Part shown: positions 33,817 through 42,209 of the stretch, one piece after another | Numbering within the stretch: position 1 is the first letter of the stretch | Layout of the letters: the number at the start of each line of letters is the position of its first letter | Assembly: GCF_008831125.1 (NCBI RefSeq) | Contig: NZ_WBKA01000008.1 | Span: 1-64,000, forward strand | DNA: 64,000 bases | Direction of reading: 5' to 3' | DNA from: Pseudoclavibacter caeni | GTDB lineage: Bacteria > Actinomycetota > Actinomycetes > Actinomycetales > Microbacteriaceae | Translations under genes and position numbers: made by a program | The notes under the pieces: generated by a model | Database searches by the model: none | What the model saw: only the letters and a program-made list of their open reading frames with translations | Told to the model about the DNA's origin: nothing

Positions 33817-34755
33817 TCACCACTCCCCGTACACGCGCCGAGCCGTCTCGCTCGCCCGCGCGGCCATCGTCTCCGCGTCGAGCCCGCGTTGCGCGGCGAC
33901 GAACCGCAGCGTCAACGGCAGCAGGTACGGGGCGTTCGGGCGGCCCCGGAACGGCGTGGGGGTCAGGTACGGCGCGTCCGTCTCGACCATGATGTGGTCG
34001 AGGGGCATCCGGGCGAGCCCCGCGCGCACACCCGCGGCGTTGGCGAAGGTGACGGTGCCGCTGAAGGACGCGTACCAGCCATGCTCGGCGAGCACGTCTG
34101 CCAGCTCGGCGTCGCCGGAGAAGCAGTGGAAGACCGTGCGCTCGGGCGCCCCGACGCGCAGCAACGTGTCGACGACCTCGCGGTGGGCATCGCGGTCGTG
34201 GATCTGCAGGGCGAGCCCGTGGGCCTTCGCCAGCTCGATGTGCCGCTCGAACGCGGCGATCTGGTCGCCGAAACGCTCCGGCGGCGTGTAGTGGAAGTCG
34301 AGGCCGGTCTCGCCGACCACGCGCACGCGCTCCTCGCCGGCGAGCCGGTCGAGCTCGGCGAGCGCGTCGTCCAGCACACCCGCGTCGACGTAGGCGGGCA
34401 CCTCGTTCGGGTGGATCGCGACACCGGCGAGCATCCGCCGGTCGCGGGCCGCGTGCGCCGCGCCCCAGCGCGAGGATGCGAGGGTCGTCCCCGCCTGCAC
34501 GATGCGGGTCACGCCCACCGACTCGGCCCGGTCGAGCTGCTCGCGCCAGTCGGCCGGCGCGTTCGGCACGCCCGCCGGCCAGGGCTCGGACTCGGGCGCC
34601 GCGGCGTCGGACCCGGCCGGGACGGCCGGTGCGGCATCCGCCAGGACGCCGTCGACGAGCGCCGGCTCGATGTGCGTGTGGTCGTCGATGACGGGCACGG
34701 TCAGCGGCTCCGGCAGCGGCGGGTAGCTGGGGTCGCGGTGGTGGTGGCGACTCAT
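33817..34755 (-). CDS. tatD: TatD-family DNase / metal hydrolase
   Basis: The 312-residue TIM-barrel hydrolase shows all the metal ligand motifs: DHTHIEP near residue 25, GETGLDFHY, QIHDRDAH, HCFSGD and ETDAPYL. TatD proteins are 3'-5' DNases active in repair and turnover. It sits between metG and rsmA with gaps of 10 and 2 bases, the arrangement normal for actinobacteria. About 40 residues inserted after the first motif are longer than usual. Confidence 0.92.
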   Translation of the reverse strand: MSRHHHRDPSYPPLPEPLTVPVIDDHTHIEPALVDGVLADAAPAVPAGSDAAAPESEPWPAGVPNAPADWREQLDRAESVGVTRIVQAGTTLASSRWGAAHAARDRRMLAGVAIHPNEVPAYVDAGVLDDALAELDRLAGEERVRVVGETGLDFHYTPPERFGDQIAAFERHIELAKAHGLALQIHDRDAHREVVDTLLRVGAPERTVFHCFSGDAELADVLAEHGWYASFSGTVTFANAAGVRAGLARMPLDHIMVETDAPYLTPTPFRGRPNAPYLLPLTLRFVAAQRGLDAETMAARASETARRVYGEW

Positions 34756-34765
34756 CGCGGCCCGT

Positions 34766-36361
34766 TCACGCCTGGTGACGCGGCACCGGCGTGGCCGGCA
34801 CCTCGGAGGCGTCGACGCGCGGGAACAGCGGCGCGATCGTGTGCACGACGGGCCGGGCGCGCTCCGTCCACCGGTCGGCGGCGGTGATCGTCACGTCGCG
34901 CACGTCGCCCTCGCCGAGCACCGACCACAGCGTGGCGCACGCCTTCGGGATGATCGGCGACAGCAGCACGGCGAGCGCGCCGATGCCGCGCCAGGCGGTG
35001 TTGAGGATCGTGCCGAGCCGGGCGATGTCGCCGGTCTTCGCCACCGCCCAGGGCTCCTGCTCGGTGATGTAGCCGTTGAGCACGTCCACGAGCCGCCAGA
35101 TCTCGGCGGTGCCGCCGTTGATGTCGAAGTCGAGGAAGCGGGCGTCGGCCGCGGCCGGGGCCTGCCCGACCAGGTCGAGCACGACCCGGTCGGCGGGGGT
35201 GACGTCGCCGGCCTCGGGCACCGTGCCGTCGAAGTACTTGACGATCATCGCGAGCACGCGGCTGGCGAGGTTGCCGAAGCCATTGGCGAGCTCGGCCTCG
35301 TAGCGGGCGGCGATGTCCTCCCACGAGAACGAGCCGTCGTGCCCGAACGAGATGGCGCGCATGAAGTAGTACCGGAACGCATCCGACCCGAATACGTCGG
35401 TGATCTGCGTGGGCGCGATGCCGGTGAGCTTCGACTTCGACATCTTCTCGCCGCCGACGAGCAGCCACCCGTGCCCGAACACGTGCTCGGGCAGCGGCAG
35501 CCCCGCGGCCATCAGCAGCGCCGGCCAGATCACGGCGTGGAACCGGAGGATGTCCTTGCCGACCAGGTGCATCTGCGGCGGCCAGCGGCGGGCGAACGCG
35601 GCGGCGGCGTCGCCGTAGCCGACGGCGGTGGCGTAGTTCATCAGCGCGTCGACCCACACGTAGAGCACGTGCGCGGGGTCCCACGGCAGCTTGATGCCCC
35701 AGTCGAAGCTCGAGCGCGAGATCGACAGGTCGGTCAGCCCCTGACGGACGAACTGGACGACCTCGTTGCGGGCCGAGTCCGGGCGGATGAAGTCCGGCTG
35801 CCGCTCGTAGAGGTCGAGCAGCGGCTGGGTGAACTCGCTGAGCTTGAAGAAGTAGTTGCGCTCCTTGAGCAGCTCGACCGGCTTCGAGTGGATGGCGCAC
35901 ACGCGCTGGCCGGCGAACTCGCCGGTGCCCTCGACCAGGTCGCTCTCCTGCTTGTATTCCTCGCAGCCGACGCAGTAGTACCCCTCGAACTCGCCCGGGT
36001 AGATGTACCCCTTGTCGTAGAGGTCCTGCACGAAGCGGCGCACGCCCGCCTCATGGCGAGGCTGCGTGGTGCGGATGAAGTCGTCGTTGGCGATGTCGAG
36101 CGTGCGCAGCAGCGGGTGCCAGGCGTCCTCGACGAGCCGGTCGGCCCACTCCTTCGGGGTGACCCCGTGCTCGGTCGCGGTGCGCAGGATCTTCTGCCCG
36201 TGCTCGTCGGTGCCGGTGAGCAGGAACGTGTCGTCCCCGCGCTGGCGGTGCCACCGGGCGAGCACGTCGGCGGCGACCTCGGTGTACCCGTGGCCGATGT
36301 GGGGCACGTCGTTGACGTAGAAGATCGGGGTCGTGATGAAGAAGGATGCGCCAGTCGCCAT
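34766..36361 (-). CDS. metG: methionyl-tRNA synthetase
   Basis: The 531-residue class I synthetase charges tRNA-Met. HIGH is at residues 21-24 and KMSKS at about 304-308. A knuckle region with CVGCEEY and CAIH is present between them, and there is no C-terminal tRNA-binding domain, which matches the shorter actinobacterial form. The ATG at 36361 is preceded by GGAGGTC, and TAGAAT lies seven bases upstream, so the mRNA is leaderless or has a minimal leader. First gene of metG-tatD-rsmA. Confidence 0.96.
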   Translation of the reverse strand: MATGASFFITTPIFYVNDVPHIGHGYTEVAADVLARWHRQRGDDTFLLTGTDEHGQKILRTATEHGVTPKEWADRLVEDAWHPLLRTLDIANDDFIRTTQPRHEAGVRRFVQDLYDKGYIYPGEFEGYYCVGCEEYKQESDLVEGTGEFAGQRVCAIHSKPVELLKERNYFFKLSEFTQPLLDLYERQPDFIRPDSARNEVVQFVRQGLTDLSISRSSFDWGIKLPWDPAHVLYVWVDALMNYATAVGYGDAAAAFARRWPPQMHLVGKDILRFHAVIWPALLMAAGLPLPEHVFGHGWLLVGGEKMSKSKLTGIAPTQITDVFGSDAFRYYFMRAISFGHDGSFSWEDIAARYEAELANGFGNLASRVLAMIVKYFDGTVPEAGDVTPADRVVLDLVGQAPAAADARFLDFDINGGTAEIWRLVDVLNGYITEQEPWAVAKTGDIARLGTILNTAWRGIGALAVLLSPIIPKACATLWSVLGEGDVRDVTITAADRWTERARPVVHTIAPLFPRVDASEVPATPVPRHQA

Positions 36362-36559
36362 GACCTCCATTCTATCCGCGCCGTTCGACACCGGGCCGCG
36401 CGCCGCACACGGGACGCCACACGGCGTCCGTAGACTCGCAGGTGAAGGCCGTCAAAGGACGTGAGCGCGTCGACCGACCCGGCGGGAGGACCCGGCAGGC
36501 ACGGGTCACGGCGGAGTCCGAGCCGAGACGCCCACCGGCACACGAGTCGAGGGAGAGCG

Positions 36560-37918
36560 ATGAGCGAGAAGCGCACCACGAGCACGACCGACGCCGAGGA
36601 CGTGCGGGTACCCCGGATGAACGGCGCGGTGCTCGTCACCGGGGTGCGCCCGTACGGCGAGGCGCCGTGCGACCTGCTCATCGACGGCTCCGTCATCGCC
36701 GGGGTGTTCGACGTGGCGCTGCGGCCGCTCGTGCTCTCCCGCGTGCAGCCGGCGCGCGTGGTCGAGGGCGACGGCCTGATCGTCCTGCCCGCGTTCGTCG
36801 ACCTGCACACGCACCTGCGCGAGCCCGGCGGCAGTGACCAGGAGACGATCGCCACCGGCCTCGCGGCCGCCGCCGCGGGCGGCTTCGCCGACGTGTTCGC
36901 GATGGCGAACACCGACCCTGTCACCGACACCCCGGAGCGCGTCGCGTGGATCCGCGACCAGGCCGCGGCGGTCAGCCGGGTGCGCACGCATCCGGTCGGC
37001 GCGGTGACCGTGGGCCTCGGCGGCGCGCAGCTCGCCCCGATCGCCGAGCTCGCGGACGCCGGGGTCACCCTGTTCTCCGACGACGGTCGCTGCGTCGACG
37101 ACGCCGGCCTCATGGCCGCCGCGCTCTCCGAGGCCGCCGAGCACGGCGCGGCGATCGCCCAGCATGCCCAGGCGCACGCGCTGGCCGGCGCCGGGCAGAT
37201 CAACGCGGGGTTCGCGTCCGAGCGCACCGGGTTCGCGCCATGGCCCGTGGCGGGCGAGGCGGCCGTCGTCGCCCGCGACGCCGTGCTCGCCGCCGAGACC
37301 GAGGGGCACCTGCACGTCTGCCACGTCTCCACGGCGCGGACGCTCGAGGTCGTCCGCCAGGCGAAGGCGCTGGGCTGGCCGGTGACGGTCGAGGCCACCC
37401 CGCACCACCTGATGCTCAGCGACGATCTCGCCGCCCTCGGCGCCCCGCTGTTCAAGGTGAACCCGCCGCTGCGCTCGCGCGCGGACGTCGCCGCGCTGCG
37501 TCGGGCGGTCGTCGACGGCACCGTCGACTCGATCGGCACCGACCACGCCCCGCATACCGTCGCCGCGAAGCAGTGCGGGTGGCCGCTGGCCGCATTCGGC
37601 ATGACCGGGCTGGAGACCGCGCTGCCGGTCGTCGCCTCCGTGCTCGAGCGGGACGGCGAGGTCGACTGGCGGCTGCTCAACCGCGTGATGCACGACCAGC
37701 CGGCCCGGATCGGCGGGCTGCCCGAGGTCGCCGACCAGCAGGTGCGCGCCGGCGACGAGGCGACGCTCGTGTTCGTCGACGACCGGGCGGAGCTGACCGT
37801 CAACGCCGCCCGGCAGCGCACGAAGGCGCTCAACACCCCGTTCCAGGGCGTGACCTTCCGGTTCGCGGTGGTCTCGACCTTGATCGCCGGCCGGCAGGTG
37901 CACGGGGATCTGCTGTAG
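36560..37918 (+). CDS. pyrC: dihydroorotase
   Basis: The 452-residue amidohydrolase is a class I dihydroorotase: the HxH ligand motif is in DLHTHLREPG near residues 81-90, and NTDPVTDTP, HVCHVSTA, NPPLR and TDHAPHT follow in the family order. It closes carbamoyl aspartate to dihydroorotate in pyrimidine synthesis. In most actinobacteria it lies in a pyrR-pyrB-pyrC-carAB operon; here it stands alone. GAGGGAGAG precedes the ATG. A TAGACT at 36431-36436 may be its -10 box, giving a leader of about 118 bases with no recognisable PyrR site. Confidence 0.92.
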   Translation: MSEKRTTSTTDAEDVRVPRMNGAVLVTGVRPYGEAPCDLLIDGSVIAGVFDVALRPLVLSRVQPARVVEGDGLIVLPAFVDLHTHLREPGGSDQETIATGLAAAAAGGFADVFAMANTDPVTDTPERVAWIRDQAAAVSRVRTHPVGAVTVGLGGAQLAPIAELADAGVTLFSDDGRCVDDAGLMAAALSEAAEHGAAIAQHAQAHALAGAGQINAGFASERTGFAPWPVAGEAAVVARDAVLAAETEGHLHVCHVSTARTLEVVRQAKALGWPVTVEATPHHLMLSDDLAALGAPLFKVNPPLRSRADVAALRRAVVDGTVDSIGTDHAPHTVAAKQCGWPLAAFGMTGLETALPVVASVLERDGEVDWRLLNRVMHDQPARIGGLPEVADQQVRAGDEATLVFVDDRAELTVNAARQRTKALNTPFQGVTFRFAVVSTLIAGRQVHGDLL

Positions 37919-37936
37919 GGGGCGTTCCTCCGCCCC
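37919..37936 (+). terminator. short hairpin directly after pyrC
   Basis: GGGGCG-TTCCTC-CGCCCC begins right after the pyrC TAG. Six GC pairs without a U-tract; a weak terminator candidate separating pyrC from the type VII cassette. Confidence 0.35.
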
Positions 37937-38081
37937 GGTCAGCCTTCCACAACGCGATCGGCGCGCTCAGGTTCTCCACAGCGCCCGCCCGCACCTCCTC
38001 CACGCGCGCCGGCGTCGGTAGCGTCGACCTCGCCGTCCACCCGTGACGCCCCGTCACGACGGCAGACCCCGAGGAGGAATC

Positions 38082-38381
38082 ATGAGCGCATCCGGCATCA
38101 CCGTCTCCTACGAGCAGATGGACGCCGCGGCGAGCCGCCTGCTCGCCCAGCGGCAGACGATCGACGCGGAGCTCGACCGCGCCCGGGCCCTGGTCGACGA
38201 GCTCGTCTCCGGCGGATTCGTCACGCAGCACGCGTCGGGACGCTTCGGCGCCGCGGCCGAGCAGTTCGTCGCGGGCGCCCGGCAGACGATGTCGGGGCTG
38301 GACGAGATGGGCGGGTATCTGGCCCGGGCGGCGCAGACGCTGCAGCAGGTCGACCGGGATCTCGCCGCCCGCATCCACTGA
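38082..38381 (+). CDS. WXG100-family type VII secretion protein
   Basis: The 99-residue protein is a helical hairpin with no signal peptide. The WXG turn is replaced by SGGF (residues 43-46, followed by VTQHASGRF), the version usual in Micrococcales WXG100 proteins, and a C-terminal helix ends the chain. It is expected to be secreted through an EccC-type ATPase or to act as partner for a larger substrate. The start has an excellent GAGGAGGAATC. It opens a compact unit of four genes, seven bases ahead of the next. Confidence 0.82.
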   Translation: MSASGITVSYEQMDAAASRLLAQRQTIDAELDRARALVDELVSGGFVTQHASGRFGAAAEQFVAGARQTMSGLDEMGGYLARAAQTLQQVDRDLAARIH

Positions 38382-38388
38382 GGCCGCC

Positions 38389-38793
38389 ATGCTGCGACTG
38401 GATCACATCACGCTCGATGACGTCCGCGGCGGACTCGGCGCCGCCGCGGACGACCCGGCACTGAGGCAGCTGCTGTCCGCGCCGGCCACGGCCGCCGTGT
38501 CCTCCGGCGCCGCACAGGTGGACGCCGCGATCGCCCGGCTCGCACAGGCGCTGGCCCACGCGGGCCGGGCCCTGCAGGAGTCGTTCGACCTCGCCGGGCG
38601 GGCGGTCGCCGTCACCGCCGAGACGTTCGCCGCGGTCGATCGCGCACTGGCCGAGGAACCCGCGATCGACCTCTCCCCGACCGCGCTGCGGACCGCCACC
38701 GGGGCGGGCCCCGGGACGACCGGGGCCGATGCTGCACGGCCGAGCGCTGGAGAGCAGGCCGCCATCGGCTCCGAGACCGCCGAGGCCGGATGA
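38389..38793 (+). CDS. small helical protein, type VII cassette
   Basis: The 134-residue protein is Ala-rich, predicted helical over residues 18-95 and disordered after about 100. I recognise no named family. Its size, fold type and position between a WXG100 protein and a large hydrolase suit a second secretion partner (chaperone-like), as seen with two small helical partners beside LXG-type or lipase substrates of Firmicutes. Its stop overlaps the next start (ATGA). Confidence 0.65.
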   Translation: MLRLDHITLDDVRGGLGAAADDPALRQLLSAPATAAVSSGAAQVDAAIARLAQALAHAGRALQESFDLAGRAVAVTAETFAAVDRALAEEPAIDLSPTALRTATGAGPGTTGADAARPSAGEQAAIGSETAEAG

Positions 38794-40517
38794 TGGCCGC
38801 GTGGACGGGAGCGGACGGGGTGCTCCCCGATCCCGCTCCGGATGTCGGGGACGCCGCCGCGATCGACGCGCTGGGCGGCCGGCTCGCCGAGACGGATGCC
38901 GCACTGCACGGACTCGTCGCCCGCGCCGAGGGGCTCGCGGGGACGCTGGCAGGGCAGGAGAGTCTCACGACCGCGCGGATCGTCCGGGCGGTGCGCCGCT
39001 CTGACGTATTCGCGACGGAGGTCGCCCGGACGGCCGGGCACGGCGGCGCCGTACTGCGCGACCACGCCCGCGAGGCGCGGGACCTCGCCGACCGGGCCAG
39101 CGCCATCCGGAGCACGGTCGACGACACGATGGGGACGATCGCGGCGATCCGCTCCGCGCTCACCGGGCTCGGCGTCGCCGGGCTCGGTCCGTGGACGTGG
39201 CGGCCGCCCGGGTCGGCGCGCGGCCGGCTGGGCGACCACGCGCTGGGCCTCCAGCTCTCCGCGGGCGCGGACGCCGTGGATGCGGCCCGGGCCGCTGAGC
39301 GCTCCGCACTGCTGACCCGGTGGCGGCAGGCCGAGCAGACTGTCGATGCCGCCCTCGCCCGCTGGGCCGAGCTGCAGGCGGCCCGAGGCGAGCTCGACGC
39401 CCGCACCGCGAGCCGGCTCGGCGAGCCCGCGCTCGTGGCCCGGCTGGGCGGTCTGGACGCCGCGACCGGTACGGCCGCCGCCACGGCGATCGGCGGGTGG
39501 GCGCACGCCACGGGCGCCGTGCTCGCCGAGCTCGAGCGACTCGACGGCGATCCCGAGCAGGTGGCCGCGCTGTGGGCGCGGACCGACGCGGCGGCCCGGG
39601 AGCGTCTCGTCACCGAGGCGTCGCTCGTGATCGGCAACCTCGCGGGCATCCCGCTGGCCGTGCGCATCCGGGCGAACCGGCTGACCGCCGAGCGCGAGCT
39701 GGGCCGGCTCGAGCGCCGGCTGCGCGCCACCGTCGAGCCGTCCACCCGAGCCGGCCTGCTCACCCGCATCGCGTTCCTGCGCCGCGTGGTCGCCGGCGAC
39801 GCCGTCGACGACGACCGCCCGCCCGTGCATCTGGTCGGCTACAGTCCCGCCGAGGATCGCATCATCACCCTGCACGGGTCGCTGGCCGGGCTCGAGCGCG
39901 TGCTCATCGTCGTGCCGGGCACCGGCACCGAGCTCACGCACCTCGTCGACGGCCAGGCGACCGCGCTGGCGGAGTCCGTGCGGCGCACCTCCCCCGGCAC
40001 GGCGGTGCTCGTCCACCGGGACGGCCCCTGGGTGACATGGACGGGGGACGGGGCGAACACCGACGTCACCCGGCTGCGCGAGCTCGGCGACGATCTCGCC
40101 CGGCTGCGCCGCGCGCTGGCGACGGAACTGCCGGAGGACGTCCCGGTCGGGGCCGTGGGGCACAGCGCCGGGATGAGTGTGGTCAGCGGCGCCGAGCTCG
40201 CCGGCGCCCGCTTCGACACCGTGCACTCGCTGGCCGGGTCGTTTCTGCTGCCGGGGTGGCGTCCCGTCAAGGGCACCGAGTACGTGCACTACCAGTACGG
40301 CTTCGACGGCATCAACGCCCTGGAGCTGCCCCGCACGCTCCAGGGCGCGGGGATCGCCACGCCGTTCGCCACGCCACCGTTCGAGCGCCGGGTGTTCGAC
40401 CCCGCGGAGGAGCCCCAGCACGAGGACGACCCAGTCGCCAACCACATCCGCGTGTTCGACGGCGAGGAGCGCAATCCGCGGGTGATCGACGGCATCCGCC
40501 GGGACATCGAGGAGTGA
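38790..40517 (+). CDS. alpha/beta hydrolase with N-terminal helical domain, candidate type VII effector
   Basis: The 575-residue protein has about 290 helical residues, with coiled-coil character and no signal peptide, followed by an alpha/beta hydrolase of the DUF1023 kind. The nucleophile elbow GHSAG is at about residues 456-460; Asp in YGFDGIN and His in ANHIRVF can complete a triad. An oxyanion segment VVPGTGTE precedes it. An N-terminal secretion-like domain joined to a lipase-like enzyme, with two small helical partners upstream and a lipoprotein downstream, suggests an exported enzyme. Substrate and export are unproven. Confidence 0.7.
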   Translation: MMAAWTGADGVLPDPAPDVGDAAAIDALGGRLAETDAALHGLVARAEGLAGTLAGQESLTTARIVRAVRRSDVFATEVARTAGHGGAVLRDHAREARDLADRASAIRSTVDDTMGTIAAIRSALTGLGVAGLGPWTWRPPGSARGRLGDHALGLQLSAGADAVDAARAAERSALLTRWRQAEQTVDAALARWAELQAARGELDARTASRLGEPALVARLGGLDAATGTAAATAIGGWAHATGAVLAELERLDGDPEQVAALWARTDAAARERLVTEASLVIGNLAGIPLAVRIRANRLTAERELGRLERRLRATVEPSTRAGLLTRIAFLRRVVAGDAVDDDRPPVHLVGYSPAEDRIITLHGSLAGLERVLIVVPGTGTELTHLVDGQATALAESVRRTSPGTAVLVHRDGPWVTWTGDGANTDVTRLRELGDDLARLRRALATELPEDVPVGAVGHSAGMSVVSGAELAGARFDTVHSLAGSFLLPGWRPVKGTEYVHYQYGFDGINALELPRTLQGAGIATPFATPPFERRVFDPAEEPQHEDDPVANHIRVFDGEERNPRVIDGIRRDIEE

Positions 40518-40567
40518 GCCGACCGGTGGCCGACCGGGCGGTGTGCACACAGGACAGGAGCAGCGGC

Positions 40568-41275
40568 ATGGACGCGCCACGACGACGAGACGACCTCCGC
40601 GACCGGCCCGGGACACGACCGACGCACCCCGGGCATCCGCCCCCGCCCGGACCACGTGGGACGCACGGGCTCGTGCCACGAGCGCCGCGGGCGCTGCCCC
40701 TGCTGACCGGGCTGCCGCTGCTGGCCGTGGCACTGGCCGGATGCACCCCCGACGCCCCCGAGCGCACGGGCACGCCGTTCTCGGAGGCGGAGGCCGCCAG
40801 CGGCGTGGTGACCCGGCTGCAGCTGATCCGCGACGTCCTCGACCCCGCCACCATCATCGCGGTCGACGAGCCAACCGGGTCGCTGCAGCTGACCTCCTGC
40901 GGCCGCTCCTCGGGCACGGTCACCGGCGACGACGTGATGACGATCACGCTCACGGACGCCCAGGCCGCCGGCGAGGCCGCCGACGCGGTCGCCGCCCACT
41001 GGCAGTGGCAGCCCGGATCCCAGATGCGCCGCTGGCGGCTGGACTCCGAGGGCGAGCGGGTGGAGATCACCGACGCCGACGGCTACAACCTCTGGGCCTC
41101 CAGCGGCGAGGGGGCCGAGCAGCGCGGCCGGCTCTACGTCACCGTGCTCTCCCCGTGCTTCCCGCACGGCTCCGCGGGGCCGGTGCCGTACGGCAGCCCG
41201 TACGCGTCATACTCCCCGCCGGCGACCCCCACCGCGCGGGCCTCGCCGCAGCCCCCGTACGGAGGTGCCGCATGA
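40568..41275 (+). CDS. lipoprotein of the type VII cassette
   Basis: The 235-residue protein has a lipobox LAVALAGC ending near residue 59, then a soluble domain of about 170 residues with two further cysteines (LTSCGRSS and LSPCFPHG) that may form a disulfide, and a Pro/Ser/Tyr-rich tail. The ATG at 40568 has AGGAG, but a GTG at 40673 would give a more normal 24-residue signal peptide. No family is recognised. Being surface-anchored and next to a hydrolase, it could be an immunity or accessory protein. Confidence 0.7.
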   Translation: MDAPRRRDDLRDRPGTRPTHPGHPPPPGPRGTHGLVPRAPRALPLLTGLPLLAVALAGCTPDAPERTGTPFSEAEAASGVVTRLQLIRDVLDPATIIAVDEPTGSLQLTSCGRSSGTVTGDDVMTITLTDAQAAGEAADAVAAHWQWQPGSQMRRWRLDSEGERVEITDADGYNLWASSGEGAEQRGRLYVTVLSPCFPHGSAGPVPYGSPYASYSPPATPTARASPQPPYGGAA

Positions 41276-41346
41276 GCCCGGCCATCGGTGCGCCCGGCAT
41301 GCCACGGGGACGCGTCCGCCACCCCGCCGGACCAGCCCCGTCAGAC

Positions 41347-41400
41347 CAGCCCCGCCGGATCAGCCCCGCCGGATCAGCCCCGCCGGATCAGCCCCGCCGG
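41347..41400. repeat. 14-bp tandem repeat at the rsmI stop
   Basis: CAGCCCCGCCGGAT is repeated almost four times head to tail, with two degenerate units before it (41320-41346). The array spans the 3' end of rsmI (stop at 41388-41390) and fills the gap to the convergent lipoprotein gene. The unit length is not a multiple of three, so changes in copy number inside the gene would alter the frame only of the last codons. Confidence 0.85.
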
Positions 41401-42209
41401 GCACGCAGCGCGAGGTCGTACAGCTCCCGCCGGCTGACCCCGGTGCGCTCGGCGACCGCGCGGGTGGCGTCCTTGAGGCGCATCCCGCCGTCAACGAGCC
41501 GCCGCACCTCGTCGACGTGGTCCTCCGGGCTGGTCCGCCGCTCCGGCGCGCCGCCGACGACGATGACCACCTCGCCGCGCACCCCGGCCTGCGCCCACTC
41601 GTGCAGCTGCGCGAGCGTGCCGCGCTCGGTGTGCTCGAACCGCTTGGTCAGCTCGCGGCTGACGCTAGCCGGCCGGTCGGCGCCGAACCCGGCGATCATG
41701 CTCTCCAGCGCGTCGGCGACTCGATGCGGCGACTCATAGAAGATCATGGTGCGGCGCTCGTCGGCGAGCTCGCGCCAGAGTCGGGCGCGCTCCCCTGGCC
41801 TGCGGGGCACGAACCCCTCGAAGCTGAACCGGTCGGTCGGCAGCCCGGAGACCGCGAGCGCGGAGACCGCCGCGGTCGGCCCCGGCACGATCGTGACAGT
41901 GACGTCCGTGCCCCGGGCCGCGGCGACCAGATGGTAGCCGGGGTCGCTGATCGTGGGCATGCCGGCGTCGGAGACGACCACGACGTCCTGCGTGCGGGCG
42001 AGCTCCAGCACCTCGGCGACGCGACCGCGCTCGTTGAAGTCATGCATGCTGAGCATCCGCGGCCGGTTGGCCACGCCGAGCACCTCGAGCAGGTGCAGGG
42101 CGTTGCGGGTGTCCTCGGCGGCGATGACGTCGGCCCGTTCGAGGGTCTCGACGAGTCGGGGCGAGGCGTCGGACGCGTTGCCGATCGGGGTTCCGGCCAG
42201 GATGATCAT
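41388..42209 (-). CDS. rsmI: 16S rRNA (cytidine-1402-2'-O)-methyltransferase
   Basis: The 273-residue enzyme of the tetrapyrrole-methylase fold modifies C1402 in the ribosomal decoding centre. Its motifs are ILAGTPIGNASDAS at the start, AAEDTRN, VVSDAGMPTISDPGY, VPGPTAAVSALAVSGLPTD and FYESPHR. GGAGG precedes the ATG. The start overlaps the VanZ/RDD stop (ATGA), so it is translated as the third gene of bioQ-vanZ-rsmI, unlike the usual place next to metG or pmt. Confidence 0.95.
   Translation of the reverse strand: MIILAGTPIGNASDASPRLVETLERADVIAAEDTRNALHLLEVLGVANRPRMLSMHDFNERGRVAEVLELARTQDVVVVSDAGMPTISDPGYHLVAAARGTDVTVTIVPGPTAAVSALAVSGLPTDRFSFEGFVPRRPGERARLWRELADERRTMIFYESPHRVADALESMIAGFGADRPASVSRELTKRFEHTERGTLAQLHEWAQAGVRGEVVIVVGGAPERRTSPEDHVDEVRRLVDGGMRLKDATRAVAERTGVSRRELYDLALRARRG

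Noticed and set aside
36442-36559. GTG-initiated leader ORF after TAGACT before pyrC
   Set aside because: It continues out of frame through pyrC as a shadow frame, so it is not a discrete leader peptide; only the -10 box is kept as a weak promoter note.
38466-40733. Minus-strand frames opposite the type VII cassette
   Set aside because: They overlap genes with good starts, coupled stops and a hydrolase motif on the plus strand.
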